Made by a program: the position numbers and the translations under genes
Assembly: GCA_951800555.1 (NCBI GenBank)
Contig: CATOJU010000063.1
Coordinates: 1-6,159 of the forward strand
From: an uncultured Rickettsiales bacterium
GTDB taxonomy: Bacteria > Pseudomonadota > Alphaproteobacteria > Rickettsiales > UBA1997
Reading direction: 5' to 3'
Length of the DNA stretch: 6,159 bases
Part shown: positions 1 to 6,159 of the stretch, in pieces
How the letters are laid out: every line of letters starts with the position of its first letter
Position numbering within the stretch: position 1 is the first letter of the stretch
The notes under the pieces: model-generated
Database searches by the model: none
What the model saw: only the letters and a program-made list of their open reading frames with translations
What the model was told of the DNA's origin: nothing

Positions 1-78
1 AAAATAAATTTTTCAACACACATCAAAGATTTCACAAAACAACAAATATTATGTAAATCTTCCAAAAAATTAAATTTC

Positions 79-106
79 TTGCAAAAATATTTTTTAATTT
101 TAAAAT
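79..106 (+). promoter_or_regulatory. candidate sigma70-type promoter for the BI-1/htrA pair
   Basis: TTGCAA (79-84) and TAAAAT (101-106) are separated by 16 bp and lie about 30 bp before the first start codon. The match is 4/6 for the -35 box and 5/6 for the -10 box. In DNA this AT-rich such matches arise often by chance, so the call rests mainly on position. Confidence 0.3.
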
Positions 107-137
107 AATAACAATTAATAAAAATTTTAGGATTTCT

Positions 138-851
138 ATGAAGTATGCAAATATTTATTCGAACACACAAGAACAAGCATTTGACAGCGGTCTAAAAGAC
201 TATATGTATTTAATATACAAAAATATGGGAAAAGCTCTTTTAATTAGTGCTATTGTAGCTTTTATTATTGGTCATAGTAATTTTATGTTACATTTATTGT
301 TTTCCAATCCAATTATAGCTATAATAGTTCAATTATCACCATTATTTTTTGTATTTAATTTTTCAAAAACACTTATTAATGGTACTTCTCAAGATGCAAA
401 AAATAGATTGTGTATTTTTTCTGCATTAATGGGAGTATCTCTATCAACTATATTTAGAATGTACACTGGTCAAAGTATAGTTGAAACATTTTTAACAACT
501 GCTATTACTTTTGGATGTATGAGTTTATATGGTTATAAAACTAAAAGAGATTTAAGTAGTTTACAATCATTTTTATTTATGGGATTATGTGGTTTATTTA
601 TAGCATCTATAATTAATTTATTTTTAAGAAATGGAGCTACTTCTTATATTTTATCTTGTATTGGTGTTATAATTTTTACTCTTTATACAGCTTATGATGT
701 TCAAAATATAAGAAAATTATATAATCAAGTTAGTATAAATACTGATGCAAAAGAAAAAATAGCAATTTTTGGTGCTCTACAGTTATATTTAGATTTTATT
801 AATCTTTTTTTAGATTTATTAAGAATTTTAAATTCAAGAAGTAGAGAATAA
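138..851 (+). CDS. Bax inhibitor-1 / YccA family membrane protein
   Basis: This is a 237-residue integral inner-membrane protein of the BI-1 (TMBIM/YccA) family. Hydrophobic segments lie at about residues 31-46, 50-66, 67-80, 92-107, 112-132, 143-163, 168-187 and 207-230. The N-terminus has the FDSGLKDYM pattern common in alphaproteobacterial members. The C-terminal half carries the family signature: TAYDVQNIRKLY (D187) and LQLYLDFINLFLDLLRI (D219). D187 and D219 correspond to the paired aspartates that form the pH-sensing latch in characterised bacterial homologues. Family members act as pH-gated cation leak channels, and E. coli YccA modulates the FtsH protease; the role here is inferred. 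The ATG at 138 is preceded by TAGGA (128-132), a good ribosome binding site 5 nt away. The protease gene starts 25 bp downstream, suggesting co-transcription. The length is normal for the family. Confidence 0.93.
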   Translation: MKYANIYSNTQEQAFDSGLKDYMYLIYKNMGKALLISAIVAFIIGHSNFMLHLLFSNPIIAIIVQLSPLFFVFNFSKTLINGTSQDAKNRLCIFSALMGVSLSTIFRMYTGQSIVETFLTTAITFGCMSLYGYKTKRDLSSLQSFLFMGLCGLFIASIINLFLRNGATSYILSCIGVIIFTLYTAYDVQNIRKLYNQVSINTDAKEKIAIFGALQLYLDFINLFLDLLRILNSRSRE

Positions 852-876
852 TTTTTTATTTATAAACATAGAAAGA

Positions 877-2322
877 ATGAAACATTTTGTAATATCTTTT
901 TCATTATTTAGCTATTTTTTTAGTAAAGTTGATACAGTTTTTGCTGAAGAAGAAAATAATATTATTGAAGAAAAAATTGAAGAAATAATTAAAAATAATA
1001 ATGAAAAAGATATTACAAAAATTGTTGAAAAAATATTAAAAGCAACAGTTACTATTGAAGCCATAAAATTAGAAAATACAAATGTAGATAATAAAAATTC
1101 ATATTTTATAATAGAAAAATATGGTAATACTAACGAAATAGGTACTGGATTTTTAATAAGCGAAGATGGTTTTATAGTAACAAATCATCATATAATTGAA
1201 GATTCTAATAAAATATTAGTTAAAATTAATAATAAAGAATATCAAGCAGAAATTGTTGGAGACGATTATTATTTAGATATAGCTTTATTGAAAATAAAAA
1301 ATAATAACGATGAAATATTTTCATTTTTAGAGTTAAAACCAGAAATTGATATAAAAATAGGAGAAGAAGTTATAATCATTGGAAATCCGTATAATCTAGG
1401 ATTATCTGTATCTACTGGAATTATTTCCGCAATTAATAGAAGTATAAAAAATACTGGATATATAGGTTTAATCCAAACAGATGCCAATATAAATAAAGGT
1501 AATTCTGGTGGACCAATGTTTAATAAAAACGGCGATATTATTGGTATGAATAGTATAATTTTTTCCCAAAAAGAAAACCAAAACACTGGTATAGGTTTTG
1601 CAATACCAATAAAAAATATAGTTAATGTTATAGATAAATTAAAAGAATTTGGTTATATTCAAAGGGGGTGGTTGGGAATTAAAGGAGAAGATGCAACAGA
1701 AGATATCTTTAAAATTTTAAATTCAAAAAGGGAAACGGGTATTTTAGTTAAAGAAGTAATAGATGATAGTCCGGCAGATAAAGCAGGAATTTTGCCAACA
1801 GATATTATTGTATCATATAATGATAAACATATTAAAGATTTAAATAATTTAATATATATGATAAGAAATACTAATATAAACAGTAATGTTAGTATATTAA
1901 TTTTGAGAGCTGGAAAATATATAAAATTAAAAGCAAATATAAAAGAATTATTAAATAATACAAATGAATCGTATGAAAAAATTCTAAATAATACAATTGA
2001 ATTTATGGGTATGTATGTTACCCCATTCGATAGAAGCCTAATAAATAAATATAAATTACATGATAGTTTTGAAAATAAAGCTTTTTATGTTTTAAATGTC
2101 AAAAATGGTGGATTAGCTGATAAAAATGGTATAAAAACTGGCGACTTAATATTATCTATAAATCAAGTTCAATTAAAAAATAAAACAATATTAAATAATT
2201 TAATTAATAATTTTAAAAAAAATAACCAAAAAGCTATAATTTTAACAGTAAAAAAATCTATAAATGGAGAAATTGTAATATTAAAGATAAATTTGAATAA
2301 TCTGAAAAAAATTAAAAGATAG
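877..2322 (+). CDS. periplasmic HtrA/DegP-type serine protease with two PDZ domains
   Basis: This 481-residue envelope protease/chaperone degrades or refolds damaged exported proteins. Residues 1-23 look like a Sec signal peptide (K2, hydrophobic 4-15, likely cut after VFA), so the mature protein is periplasmic. A charged Glu/Lys/Asn-rich segment spans 24-55. The trypsin-like domain covers about 55-260 with the complete triad: H105 in VTNHHII, D134 in DIALLKI and S210 in GNSGGPM. PDZ1 covers about 264-357 (GILVKEVIDDSPADKAGI), and PDZ2 about 374-475 (NGGLADKNGIKTGDLILSIN). This is the DegP/DegQ/MucD arrangement and close to the usual length; one-PDZ DegS is excluded. The start is the only plausible ATG, preceded by a weak purine-rich AGAAAGA directly before it. 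It lies 25 bp after the BI-1 gene and is probably in the same transcript. Which of DegP or DegQ it is cannot be decided from sequence alone. Confidence 0.95.
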   Translation: MKHFVISFSLFSYFFSKVDTVFAEEENNIIEEKIEEIIKNNNEKDITKIVEKILKATVTIEAIKLENTNVDNKNSYFIIEKYGNTNEIGTGFLISEDGFIVTNHHIIEDSNKILVKINNKEYQAEIVGDDYYLDIALLKIKNNNDEIFSFLELKPEIDIKIGEEVIIIGNPYNLGLSVSTGIISAINRSIKNTGYIGLIQTDANINKGNSGGPMFNKNGDIIGMNSIIFSQKENQNTGIGFAIPIKNIVNVIDKLKEFGYIQRGWLGIKGEDATEDIFKILNSKRETGILVKEVIDDSPADKAGILPTDIIVSYNDKHIKDLNNLIYMIRNTNINSNVSILILRAGKYIKLKANIKELLNNTNESYEKILNNTIEFMGMYVTPFDRSLINKYKLHDSFENKAFYVLNVKNGGLADKNGIKTGDLILSINQVQLKNKTILNNLINNFKKNNQKAIILTVKKSINGEIVILKINLNNLKKIKR

Positions 2323-2413
2323 ATGTCAAATTTTGTTGAAAAACTATTGAAAAAAATATAAAAAGTTATTATTTTTGTTTAAAATAAAAATTTAATTTTA
2401 ATTTATATTTACA

Positions 2414-3676
2414 ATGAATAACAACGATTTTGTGTATTTTTCTCTAGGTTCAAACTTAGATAATAAAATTAATAATATATTAGAGACTATTGAAAAATTT
2501 AAAAAATATAATATAAAGATTATAGAAATTTCACCAGTATACGAGACACCAGCATTACTATTAAAAAATTCTCCAAGTGATTGGAATAGAACTTTTCAAA
2601 ATTGTGTTTTGAAAGCTGATACAAATATAGAATCTACTGAATTATTGAAAATTTGTAAAAAAATTGAACTAGAATTAGGTAGAGATTTTTCAAAAAAATG
2701 GGGCCCAAGACCCATTGATATTGATATTATTTTTTATAAAAATCAAAATATAAATTCTGAAAATTTACAAATTCCACATAAAGAAATTTACAATAGGAAT
2801 TTTGTATTAGATCCTTTATCTTTTATTTATCCAGAGAAAGCAAGAAATTATTACAAGGTAGGACATCAGCCTTTAATTATGGGAATTTTAAATATAACAC
2901 CGGATTCTTTTTCCAATGATGGAAAATATAATAATTTTGAAGAATTTATAAAAATATTTAATTTATGGGAGCAAAATCAAATTCAAATTATAGATATAGG
3001 AGCGGAATCTACGCGGCCAGGTGCAGAATCTTTAGAGTTTGAAGAAGAATTAAAAAGATTAGAAAAAGTTTTTGATTTCATAAAAAATTATAAATTTAAT
3101 AAAATAAAACCATTATTAAGTATGGATACATATCATTATAAAACAGCTGAAAAGGCTATAGAAAATGGTTTTAATATAATAAATGATGTTTCTGGTCTTG
3201 CGGATGAAAATATGATCGCATTAGCAAAAAATAATAAAGATATAAAATTTGTTTTTATGCATAATTTAGGAATTCCAAGTAATAAGAAAGTAACAATCCC
3301 AGAAAATAAAAATGTTATAGAAGAAGTTAAAACTTGGTTAGAAAATAAACTTAATTTATTAGAAAAAAATAATATAAAAAAAGATCAGTTAATTTTTGAT
3401 ATTGGTATTGGATTTGGAAAAACTCCATCACAAGATTTACAATTATTACAAAATATAAAAGAATTTCATAAATTTGGTATAAAAATTCTAGTCGGACATT
3501 CTAGGAAATCTTTTATGAAAATATTTAGTAATATGGAAGCAAAAGATAGGGATTTTGAAACTTTAGCAATTTCCTTGAAATTAATGCAAAATGTTGATAT
3601 TTTAAGGGTTCATACACCTTTAGAGCATAAAAGAGCATTTCTTGGATTTGGACATTTGGAAAATCAATTTATTTAA
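2414..3676 (+). CDS. folKP: bifunctional HPPK-DHPS folate synthesis enzyme (FolKP fusion)
   Basis: This 420-residue cytoplasmic fusion performs two consecutive folate steps: pyrophosphorylation of 6-hydroxymethyl-dihydropterin, then condensation with p-aminobenzoate to dihydropteroate. HPPK fills residues 1 to about 145: SLGSN (10-14), VYETPA, and WGPRPIDIDI (96-105), where R99, D102 and D104 match the E. coli ATP/Mg ligands. DHPS follows after almost no linker, about 153-415: MGILNITPDSFS (156-167), DIGAESTRPGA (194-204), SMDTY (236-240), NDVSG (257-261), FMHN (281-284), DIGIGFGKT (329-337), GHSRKSF (361-367) and RVH (398-400). The usual Pro after D329 is Ile, a minor departure. All major substrate-binding positions are kept, so both activities are predicted. 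Similar FolKP fusions are known in Rickettsia and Chlamydia. No Shine-Dalgarno precedes the ATG; the gene starts 91 bp after the protease gene. No folB, folA or folC is in view. Confidence 0.95.
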   Translation: MNNNDFVYFSLGSNLDNKINNILETIEKFKKYNIKIIEISPVYETPALLLKNSPSDWNRTFQNCVLKADTNIESTELLKICKKIELELGRDFSKKWGPRPIDIDIIFYKNQNINSENLQIPHKEIYNRNFVLDPLSFIYPEKARNYYKVGHQPLIMGILNITPDSFSNDGKYNNFEEFIKIFNLWEQNQIQIIDIGAESTRPGAESLEFEEELKRLEKVFDFIKNYKFNKIKPLLSMDTYHYKTAEKAIENGFNIINDVSGLADENMIALAKNNKDIKFVFMHNLGIPSNKKVTIPENKNVIEEVKTWLENKLNLLEKNNIKKDQLIFDIGIGFGKTPSQDLQLLQNIKEFHKFGIKILVGHSRKSFMKIFSNMEAKDRDFETLAISLKLMQNVDILRVHTPLEHKRAFLGFGHLENQFI

Positions 3677-3852
3677 TTTTGTATTTTTTTTTAAAATATA
3701 TAAAAGATATTATTATTTTTTTAATTTGTTTAAATAATAGTAAAAAGTGGAAAAAATTAAAAATTGGTTTTAATAAAATAATTTAAAAAAGAATAATAAA
3801 TTTATTAATAATAACAACAAAATAAAATTAGATAAATAATATAAATTTCAAT

Positions 3853-3899
3853 TGTTTACTTAATTTTTTTACTTTTTAAAAAGAAAAAACTAGTAAACA
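3853..3899. repeat. imperfect inverted repeat upstream of tig
   Basis: TGTTTACT (3853-3860) is the exact reverse complement of AGTAAACA (3892-3899). Inside these arms, a T-run (3864-3869) can pair with an A-run (3884-3889), and the centre CTTTTTAAAAAG (3872-3883) is a perfect 12-bp palindrome. A few bases are bulged or mismatched (3861, 3863/3890, 3870-3871). No T-tract follows either arm, so it does not look like a standard terminator. It could be an extruding palindrome, an operator or a remnant. The A/T-only inner part contributes little evidence; the GC-containing outer 8-bp arms are the stronger part. Confidence 0.5.
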
Positions 3900-3959
3900 G
3901 TAATAGCGTTTTAAACCATCATTAAAAGATGGGTTGAAATACCCAAAATTATCCTTTAC

Positions 3960-3987
3960 TTGACTTTTTAAAAAAAACAACAATAAT
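3960..3987 (+). promoter_or_regulatory. sigma70-like promoter for trigger factor
   Basis: TTGACT (3960-3965, 5/6 match to the -35 consensus) and AATAAT (3982-3987, 5/6 match to the -10 consensus) are spaced 16 bp. Transcription would begin near 3994. That leaves about 35 nt of leader before the ATG at 4030, but only a few nt before the in-frame ATG at 4000. It is the best-matching promoter seen in the window and sits directly before a gene that follows a long gap. Confidence 0.5.
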
Positions 3988-4029
3988 TTATACACCAGTA
4001 TGGTATTTATCAACAAATTTAAAATAAAA

Positions 4030-5334
4030 ATGGTAATAAAAAAAAACATTATTAATGACAGCGAGCTAAAAAAGGAATTTGACGTTATTTTACCAGTAGA
4101 AATAATTACCACATCAATAGATGAGCGAGCAAAAGACATTCAACAAAGGTATAAATTAGATGGCTTTAGACCAGGAAAAGTTCCTTTGGACTTAATTAAA
4201 AAAAGAGAAAAAGAAGAATTATTTTATAGAGGTGTTGAAGAATTAATAAACAACACAGCTAATGATATAGCAGAAGAATATGATTATGAATTAGCTTTAC
4301 AACCAAAAGTAGATATTAAAGTAATGGATGAAAATAAAGATGTAAACTTTACTGTTATTTTTGAATTAATGCCAGAAATGCCAATAATGAATTTAGATGA
4401 AATCAAAGTAGATGAATACAATGTAATTATAGAAGACAAAAATATTAATGAATCAATTAATAAAATTTTAAAAGACCATAAAAAATGGGTAAAAAAAGAG
4501 GCCGAATCTAAACTAAATGATTCAGTTAGAATAAATTTTCTAGGAAAGATTGACGGAGAAGAATTTAGCGGCGGTAAATGCGATGACTATCAACTAGAAC
4601 TTGGAAGTCATTCATTTATAGATACTTTTGAAGATCAATTAATTGGTAAAAAAGAAGGAGATGAAGTAGTTGTTAATGTAACTTTCCCAGATAATTATCA
4701 TAAAACTTCATTAGCTGGTAAACCAGCAGTATTTGAAGTCAAAATTCTTGAAGTCTTAGAACCAGAAGACGCCGTATTAAACGATGATTTTACTAAATCT
4801 AATTTTAATGTTGATAATGTAGAAGAGTTTAAAAAAATAGTAAAAAAAGAATTAGAAAATACTTTTTTAAAATTATCAAAGGAGAATTTAAAATCTAAAA
4901 TAGTTAAAGAAATTGAGAATCTAGAATTTTCAGTTCCAGAAGGTGTATTAGAAGAAAGATTTTACAACATAAAAACCAATAAAGAAAAAGAAAATTTAAG
5001 AAAAGGAATTACAGAAGAGATAAACGAAGAAGAATTAAAAAAAGAAGCAGAAAAAATATCAAGAATTGGATTAATGTTAAATAAAATAGCACAAAAAGAA
5101 AAAATTGAAGTTACCGATAATGAAATTACAGAACAAATTATGAAAAATGCTATGGCAATGCCAGGTTACGAAAAAATGATTATAGATTTTTATAAAAAAG
5201 ACAGAAAAGCTTTAGAAAGTATAAAAAATCAAATATTAGAAGAAAAAATATTAGATTATATAGCTGAAAAAGCAACTAAAAACGAAATATCAATTTCTGT
5301 TGAAGATTTTGAGAAAATAATAAATAAATTATAG
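4030..5334 (+). CDS. tig: trigger factor, ribosome-associated chaperone and prolyl isomerase
   Basis: Trigger factor binds ribosomal protein L23 at the exit tunnel and shields nascent chains. From the ATG at 4030 the protein is 434 residues, the usual family length. The N-terminal ribosome-binding domain carries GFRPGKVP at residues 45-52, matching GFRKGKVP at about 43-50 in E. coli; this alignment is why 4030 is preferred over the in-frame ATG at 4000, which would add ten residues (MVFINKFKIK). The FKBP-like peptidyl-prolyl isomerase domain is about 162-242 (DSVRINFLGKIDGEEFSGG, then LELGS, then FPDNYH and LAGKPAVFEVKI). The helical substrate-cradling C-terminal domain runs from about 250 to 430 and is Glu/Lys-rich. 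No Shine-Dalgarno is visible before either start. A promoter lies at 3960-3987 and a terminator at 5360-5400, so it is probably a single-gene transcript. In many bacteria tig precedes clpP; it does not here. Confidence 0.95.
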   Translation: MVIKKNIINDSELKKEFDVILPVEIITTSIDERAKDIQQRYKLDGFRPGKVPLDLIKKREKEELFYRGVEELINNTANDIAEEYDYELALQPKVDIKVMDENKDVNFTVIFELMPEMPIMNLDEIKVDEYNVIIEDKNINESINKILKDHKKWVKKEAESKLNDSVRINFLGKIDGEEFSGGKCDDYQLELGSHSFIDTFEDQLIGKKEGDEVVVNVTFPDNYHKTSLAGKPAVFEVKILEVLEPEDAVLNDDFTKSNFNVDNVEEFKKIVKKELENTFLKLSKENLKSKIVKEIENLEFSVPEGVLEERFYNIKTNKEKENLRKGITEEINEEELKKEAEKISRIGLMLNKIAQKEKIEVTDNEITEQIMKNAMAMPGYEKMIIDFYKKDRKALESIKNQILEEKILDYIAEKATKNEISISVEDFEKIINKL

Positions 5335-5359
5335 ATTAATTTTTATATGTATAATTTAG

Positions 5360-5400
5360 AGTTTAAGGAATAATTAATTTTAATTTCTTAAACTTTTTTT
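5360..5400 (+). terminator. Rho-independent terminator after tig
   Basis: AGTTTAAG (5360-5367) pairs perfectly with CTTAAACT (5387-5394). A further G-T and two A-T pairs lie inside, with an A/T-rich loop, and T run 5394-5400 follows. It starts 26 bp after the tig stop codon. It is low in G+C, as expected in this genome, but stem, loop and U-tract are all in place. It ends only 23 bp before the next start codon, so that gene needs its own promoter overlapping the hairpin, or leaky read-through. Confidence 0.75.
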
Positions 5401-5413
5401 AATATTTAAATTT

Positions 5414-5417
5414 GGAG
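5414..5417 (+). promoter_or_regulatory. Shine-Dalgarno GGAG that sets the methyltransferase start
   Basis: GGAG lies 6 nt before the ATG at 5424. An in-frame TTG at 5412 would overlap this site and so is unlikely to be the start. It is one of only two convincing ribosome binding sites in the window. Confidence 0.75.
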
Positions 5418-5423
5418 AATAAT

Positions 5424-6032
5424 ATGTCTAACGAAATTTTTGATAAATTATATGAAGATATTGATGGAATGGGAATATCGTGGGAGGCTAGAAATAAATT
5501 AAAAGAAGAGGAAATAGAACATTTAATTTATGGTGAAATGAGTTATAATAGTTTAAGTGATATACTTAACGAAAAAAAAATTAAAAATTATATTTCGAAT
5601 TGCTCAAATCTTTGTGATTTAGGTAGTGGGACAGGAAGAATTGTTATTGGTTCATCTTTAATATTAGATAATTTAAAATCTTGCAGCGGTATTGAAATAT
5701 TAAAAGAATTATACGATACTTCAAATGAAGTTGTAAAAAAATATTCAAAAATCAATGAAGAAAAGGCAAAAAAAATTAATTTTATAAATGATAATTTTTT
5801 TAATGTTGATTTGTCAAAATATGATTTAATTTTTATGCATTATCCAATGAAAACAGCTGATGATTTATATTTACAGTTAGAAGAAAAAATGAAAAAGGAA
5901 TTAAAAAAAGATTCTGTAGTAATTTCTGTAATAGAATGGCTTAAAGATGAAGATGTATTTAAAAAAATCGCTGTAAAAACTGTTGATTGTGATTATTCTA
6001 ATTCAACTGTTAGATATTATGTAAAATATTAA
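5424..6032 (+). CDS. class I SAM-dependent methyltransferase, DOT1-like
   Basis: This is a 202-residue soluble protein with a Rossmann-type SAM-binding core. Motif I is CDLGSGTGRIVI (64-75). The post-I acidic position is in GIEI (89-92). A later strand segment reads DNFFNVDLSKYDLIFMHYP (123-141). Before motif I is LIYGEMSYNSL (34-44). The order YGE, DLGSGTG, GIE, D-x-FF-x-VD resembles the catalytic core of the DOT1 histone-lysine methyltransferase family, particularly short single-domain versions in protists. The Asn-Asn pair that follows the IF(V) strand in DOT1 is replaced here by His-Tyr (139-140), so the substrate may differ. The SAM-binding role is well supported; the DOT1 relationship is recognition from motifs, and other Rossmann methyltransferases remain possible. 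There is no signal peptide or membrane segment. The start is fixed by GGAG at 5414-5417. Target and pathway are unknown. Confidence 0.8.
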   Translation: MSNEIFDKLYEDIDGMGISWEARNKLKEEEIEHLIYGEMSYNSLSDILNEKKIKNYISNCSNLCDLGSGTGRIVIGSSLILDNLKSCSGIEILKELYDTSNEVVKKYSKINEEKAKKINFINDNFFNVDLSKYDLIFMHYPMKTADDLYLQLEEKMKKELKKDSVVISVIEWLKDEDVFKKIAVKTVDCDYSNSTVRYYVKY

Positions 6033-6037
6033 TTAAT

Positions 6038-6117
6038 TTATAATAGTTCCAACTCCGTTTTTTTAATAAATTTTTTATATCCATAAAAAAACTAAATTGA
6101 AACTATTATAATTTTTT
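6038..6117 (+). terminator. long near-palindrome with T-tract after the methyltransferase gene
   Basis: The outer arms 6038-6048 and 6101-6111 pair over 11 bp (core TATAATAGTT with AACTATTATA). In the same register with no insertions, GTTTTTTT (6057-6064) pairs with AAAAAAAC (6085-6092), with mixed matches between. T run 6112-6117 follows the right arm, as in a Rho-independent terminator of + strand transcripts. The stem starts 6 bp after the stop codon. At 74 bp it is longer than a usual terminator, so it may instead be, or derive from, a palindromic element or a two-way terminator. Confidence 0.55.
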
Positions 6118-6159
6118 ATAAAATCTTCTCAATCAAAGAATCTAAAATTTAAAAATATT

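Larger units (their letters stand above)
3677..4029. other. gene-free intergenic region between folKP and tig
   Basis: No credible coding frame is seen in these 353 bp. The first ~175 bp are nearly pure A/T with long T and A runs, including a 14-bp palindrome at 3794-3807 that is unremarkable at this composition. From about 3890 to 3960 the DNA is visibly richer in G and C and contains short complementary segments. The tig promoter candidate lies at 3960-3987. No clear Rho-independent terminator for folKP was found; a 5-bp A/T stem (3695-3699 with 3707-3711) before a T-rich stretch is too weak to call. Confidence 0.6.

Noticed and set aside
1..108. Open frame from the window edge to TAA at 106-108 that could be the tail of an upstream + strand gene
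   Set aside because: Only 35 codons, basic and low-complexity, and other frames (including a minus-strand one) are also open at this AT content, so it cannot be told from chance.
1269..1586. Minus-strand open frame of 105 codons inside the protease gene
   Set aside because: It lies wholly antisense to the trypsin-like domain, including the catalytic motifs, has no family-like motifs and is hydrophobic only as a mirror of the coding strand.
2323..2361. 12-codon open frame (MSNFVEKLLKKI) directly after the protease stop codon
   Set aside because: It abuts the stop codon but is too short, has no ribosome binding site and is expected by chance.
3794..3807. Perfect 14-bp A/T palindrome in the folKP-tig gap
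   Set aside because: Contains only A and T; such palindromes are common at this composition and nothing ties it to a function.
3892..3960. tRNA or known riboswitch in the less AT-rich island
   Set aside because: No T-loop GTTC-like motif, anticodon arm of the right spacing or recognisable riboswitch core could be found.
3876..4139. Minus-strand open frame of 87 codons across the start of tig
   Set aside because: Most of it is antisense to the well-conserved tig 5' end and upstream promoter; no recognisable protein features or ribosome binding site.
5412..5423. Upstream TTG start for the methyltransferase
   Set aside because: The TTG overlaps the GGAG ribosome binding site that is correctly spaced from the ATG at 5424.
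138..6032. TGA-as-tryptophan recoding, suggested by the extreme AT content and lack of TGA stops
   Set aside because: All tryptophans in the five genes are TGG and no in-frame TGA is needed to restore any protein, so the standard code explains everything; five stop codons are too few to judge TGA avoidance.
6129..6159. Possible C-terminal end of a minus-strand convergent gene
   Set aside because: Ten codons or fewer are visible in the only open frame; it cannot be supported, though it would fit a two-way terminator at 6038-6117.

Overview
The window is extremely AT-rich, roughly one-fifth G+C by eye. It reads as bacterial chromosome carrying five complete genes, all on the + strand. The Bax inhibitor-1 protein, the two-PDZ HtrA protease and above all the fused HPPK-DHPS (FolK-FolP) enzyme resemble those of obligate intracellular Alphaproteobacteria of the Rickettsiales/Holosporales kind. 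This placement is an inference from protein style and base composition; no phylogeny was possible. All genes read with the standard code (Trp is TGG), and stops are only TAA or TAG.

Layout: 1-137 is upstream DNA with a weak promoter candidate. 138-851 is a seven- to eight-helix BI-1/YccA membrane protein. After 25 bp comes 877-2322, a secreted HtrA/DegP-type serine protease with an intact His-Asp-Ser triad and two PDZ domains; these two probably form one transcript. 2414-3676 is a bifunctional FolKP with all main catalytic motifs. A 353-bp gene-free stretch (3677-4029) follows. It holds a long imperfect inverted repeat, a less AT-rich segment with competing small hairpins, and a good sigma70-like promoter. 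4030-5334 is trigger factor, closed by a clear Rho-independent terminator (5360-5400). 5424-6032 is a small class I SAM methyltransferase with DOT1-like features. A 74-bp near-palindrome ending in a T-tract follows it, and the last ~45 bp show nothing callable.

Together the first two genes and trigger factor concern membrane and protein quality control, and FolKP supplies the dihydropteroate step of folate synthesis. The most unusual item is the methyltransferase. Its YGE motif, DLGSGTG motif I and GIE post-I motif recall the DOT1 lysine methyltransferase fold of eukaryotes, which would be notable in a putative intracellular bacterium. No mobile element, tRNA, rRNA or CRISPR array was seen.
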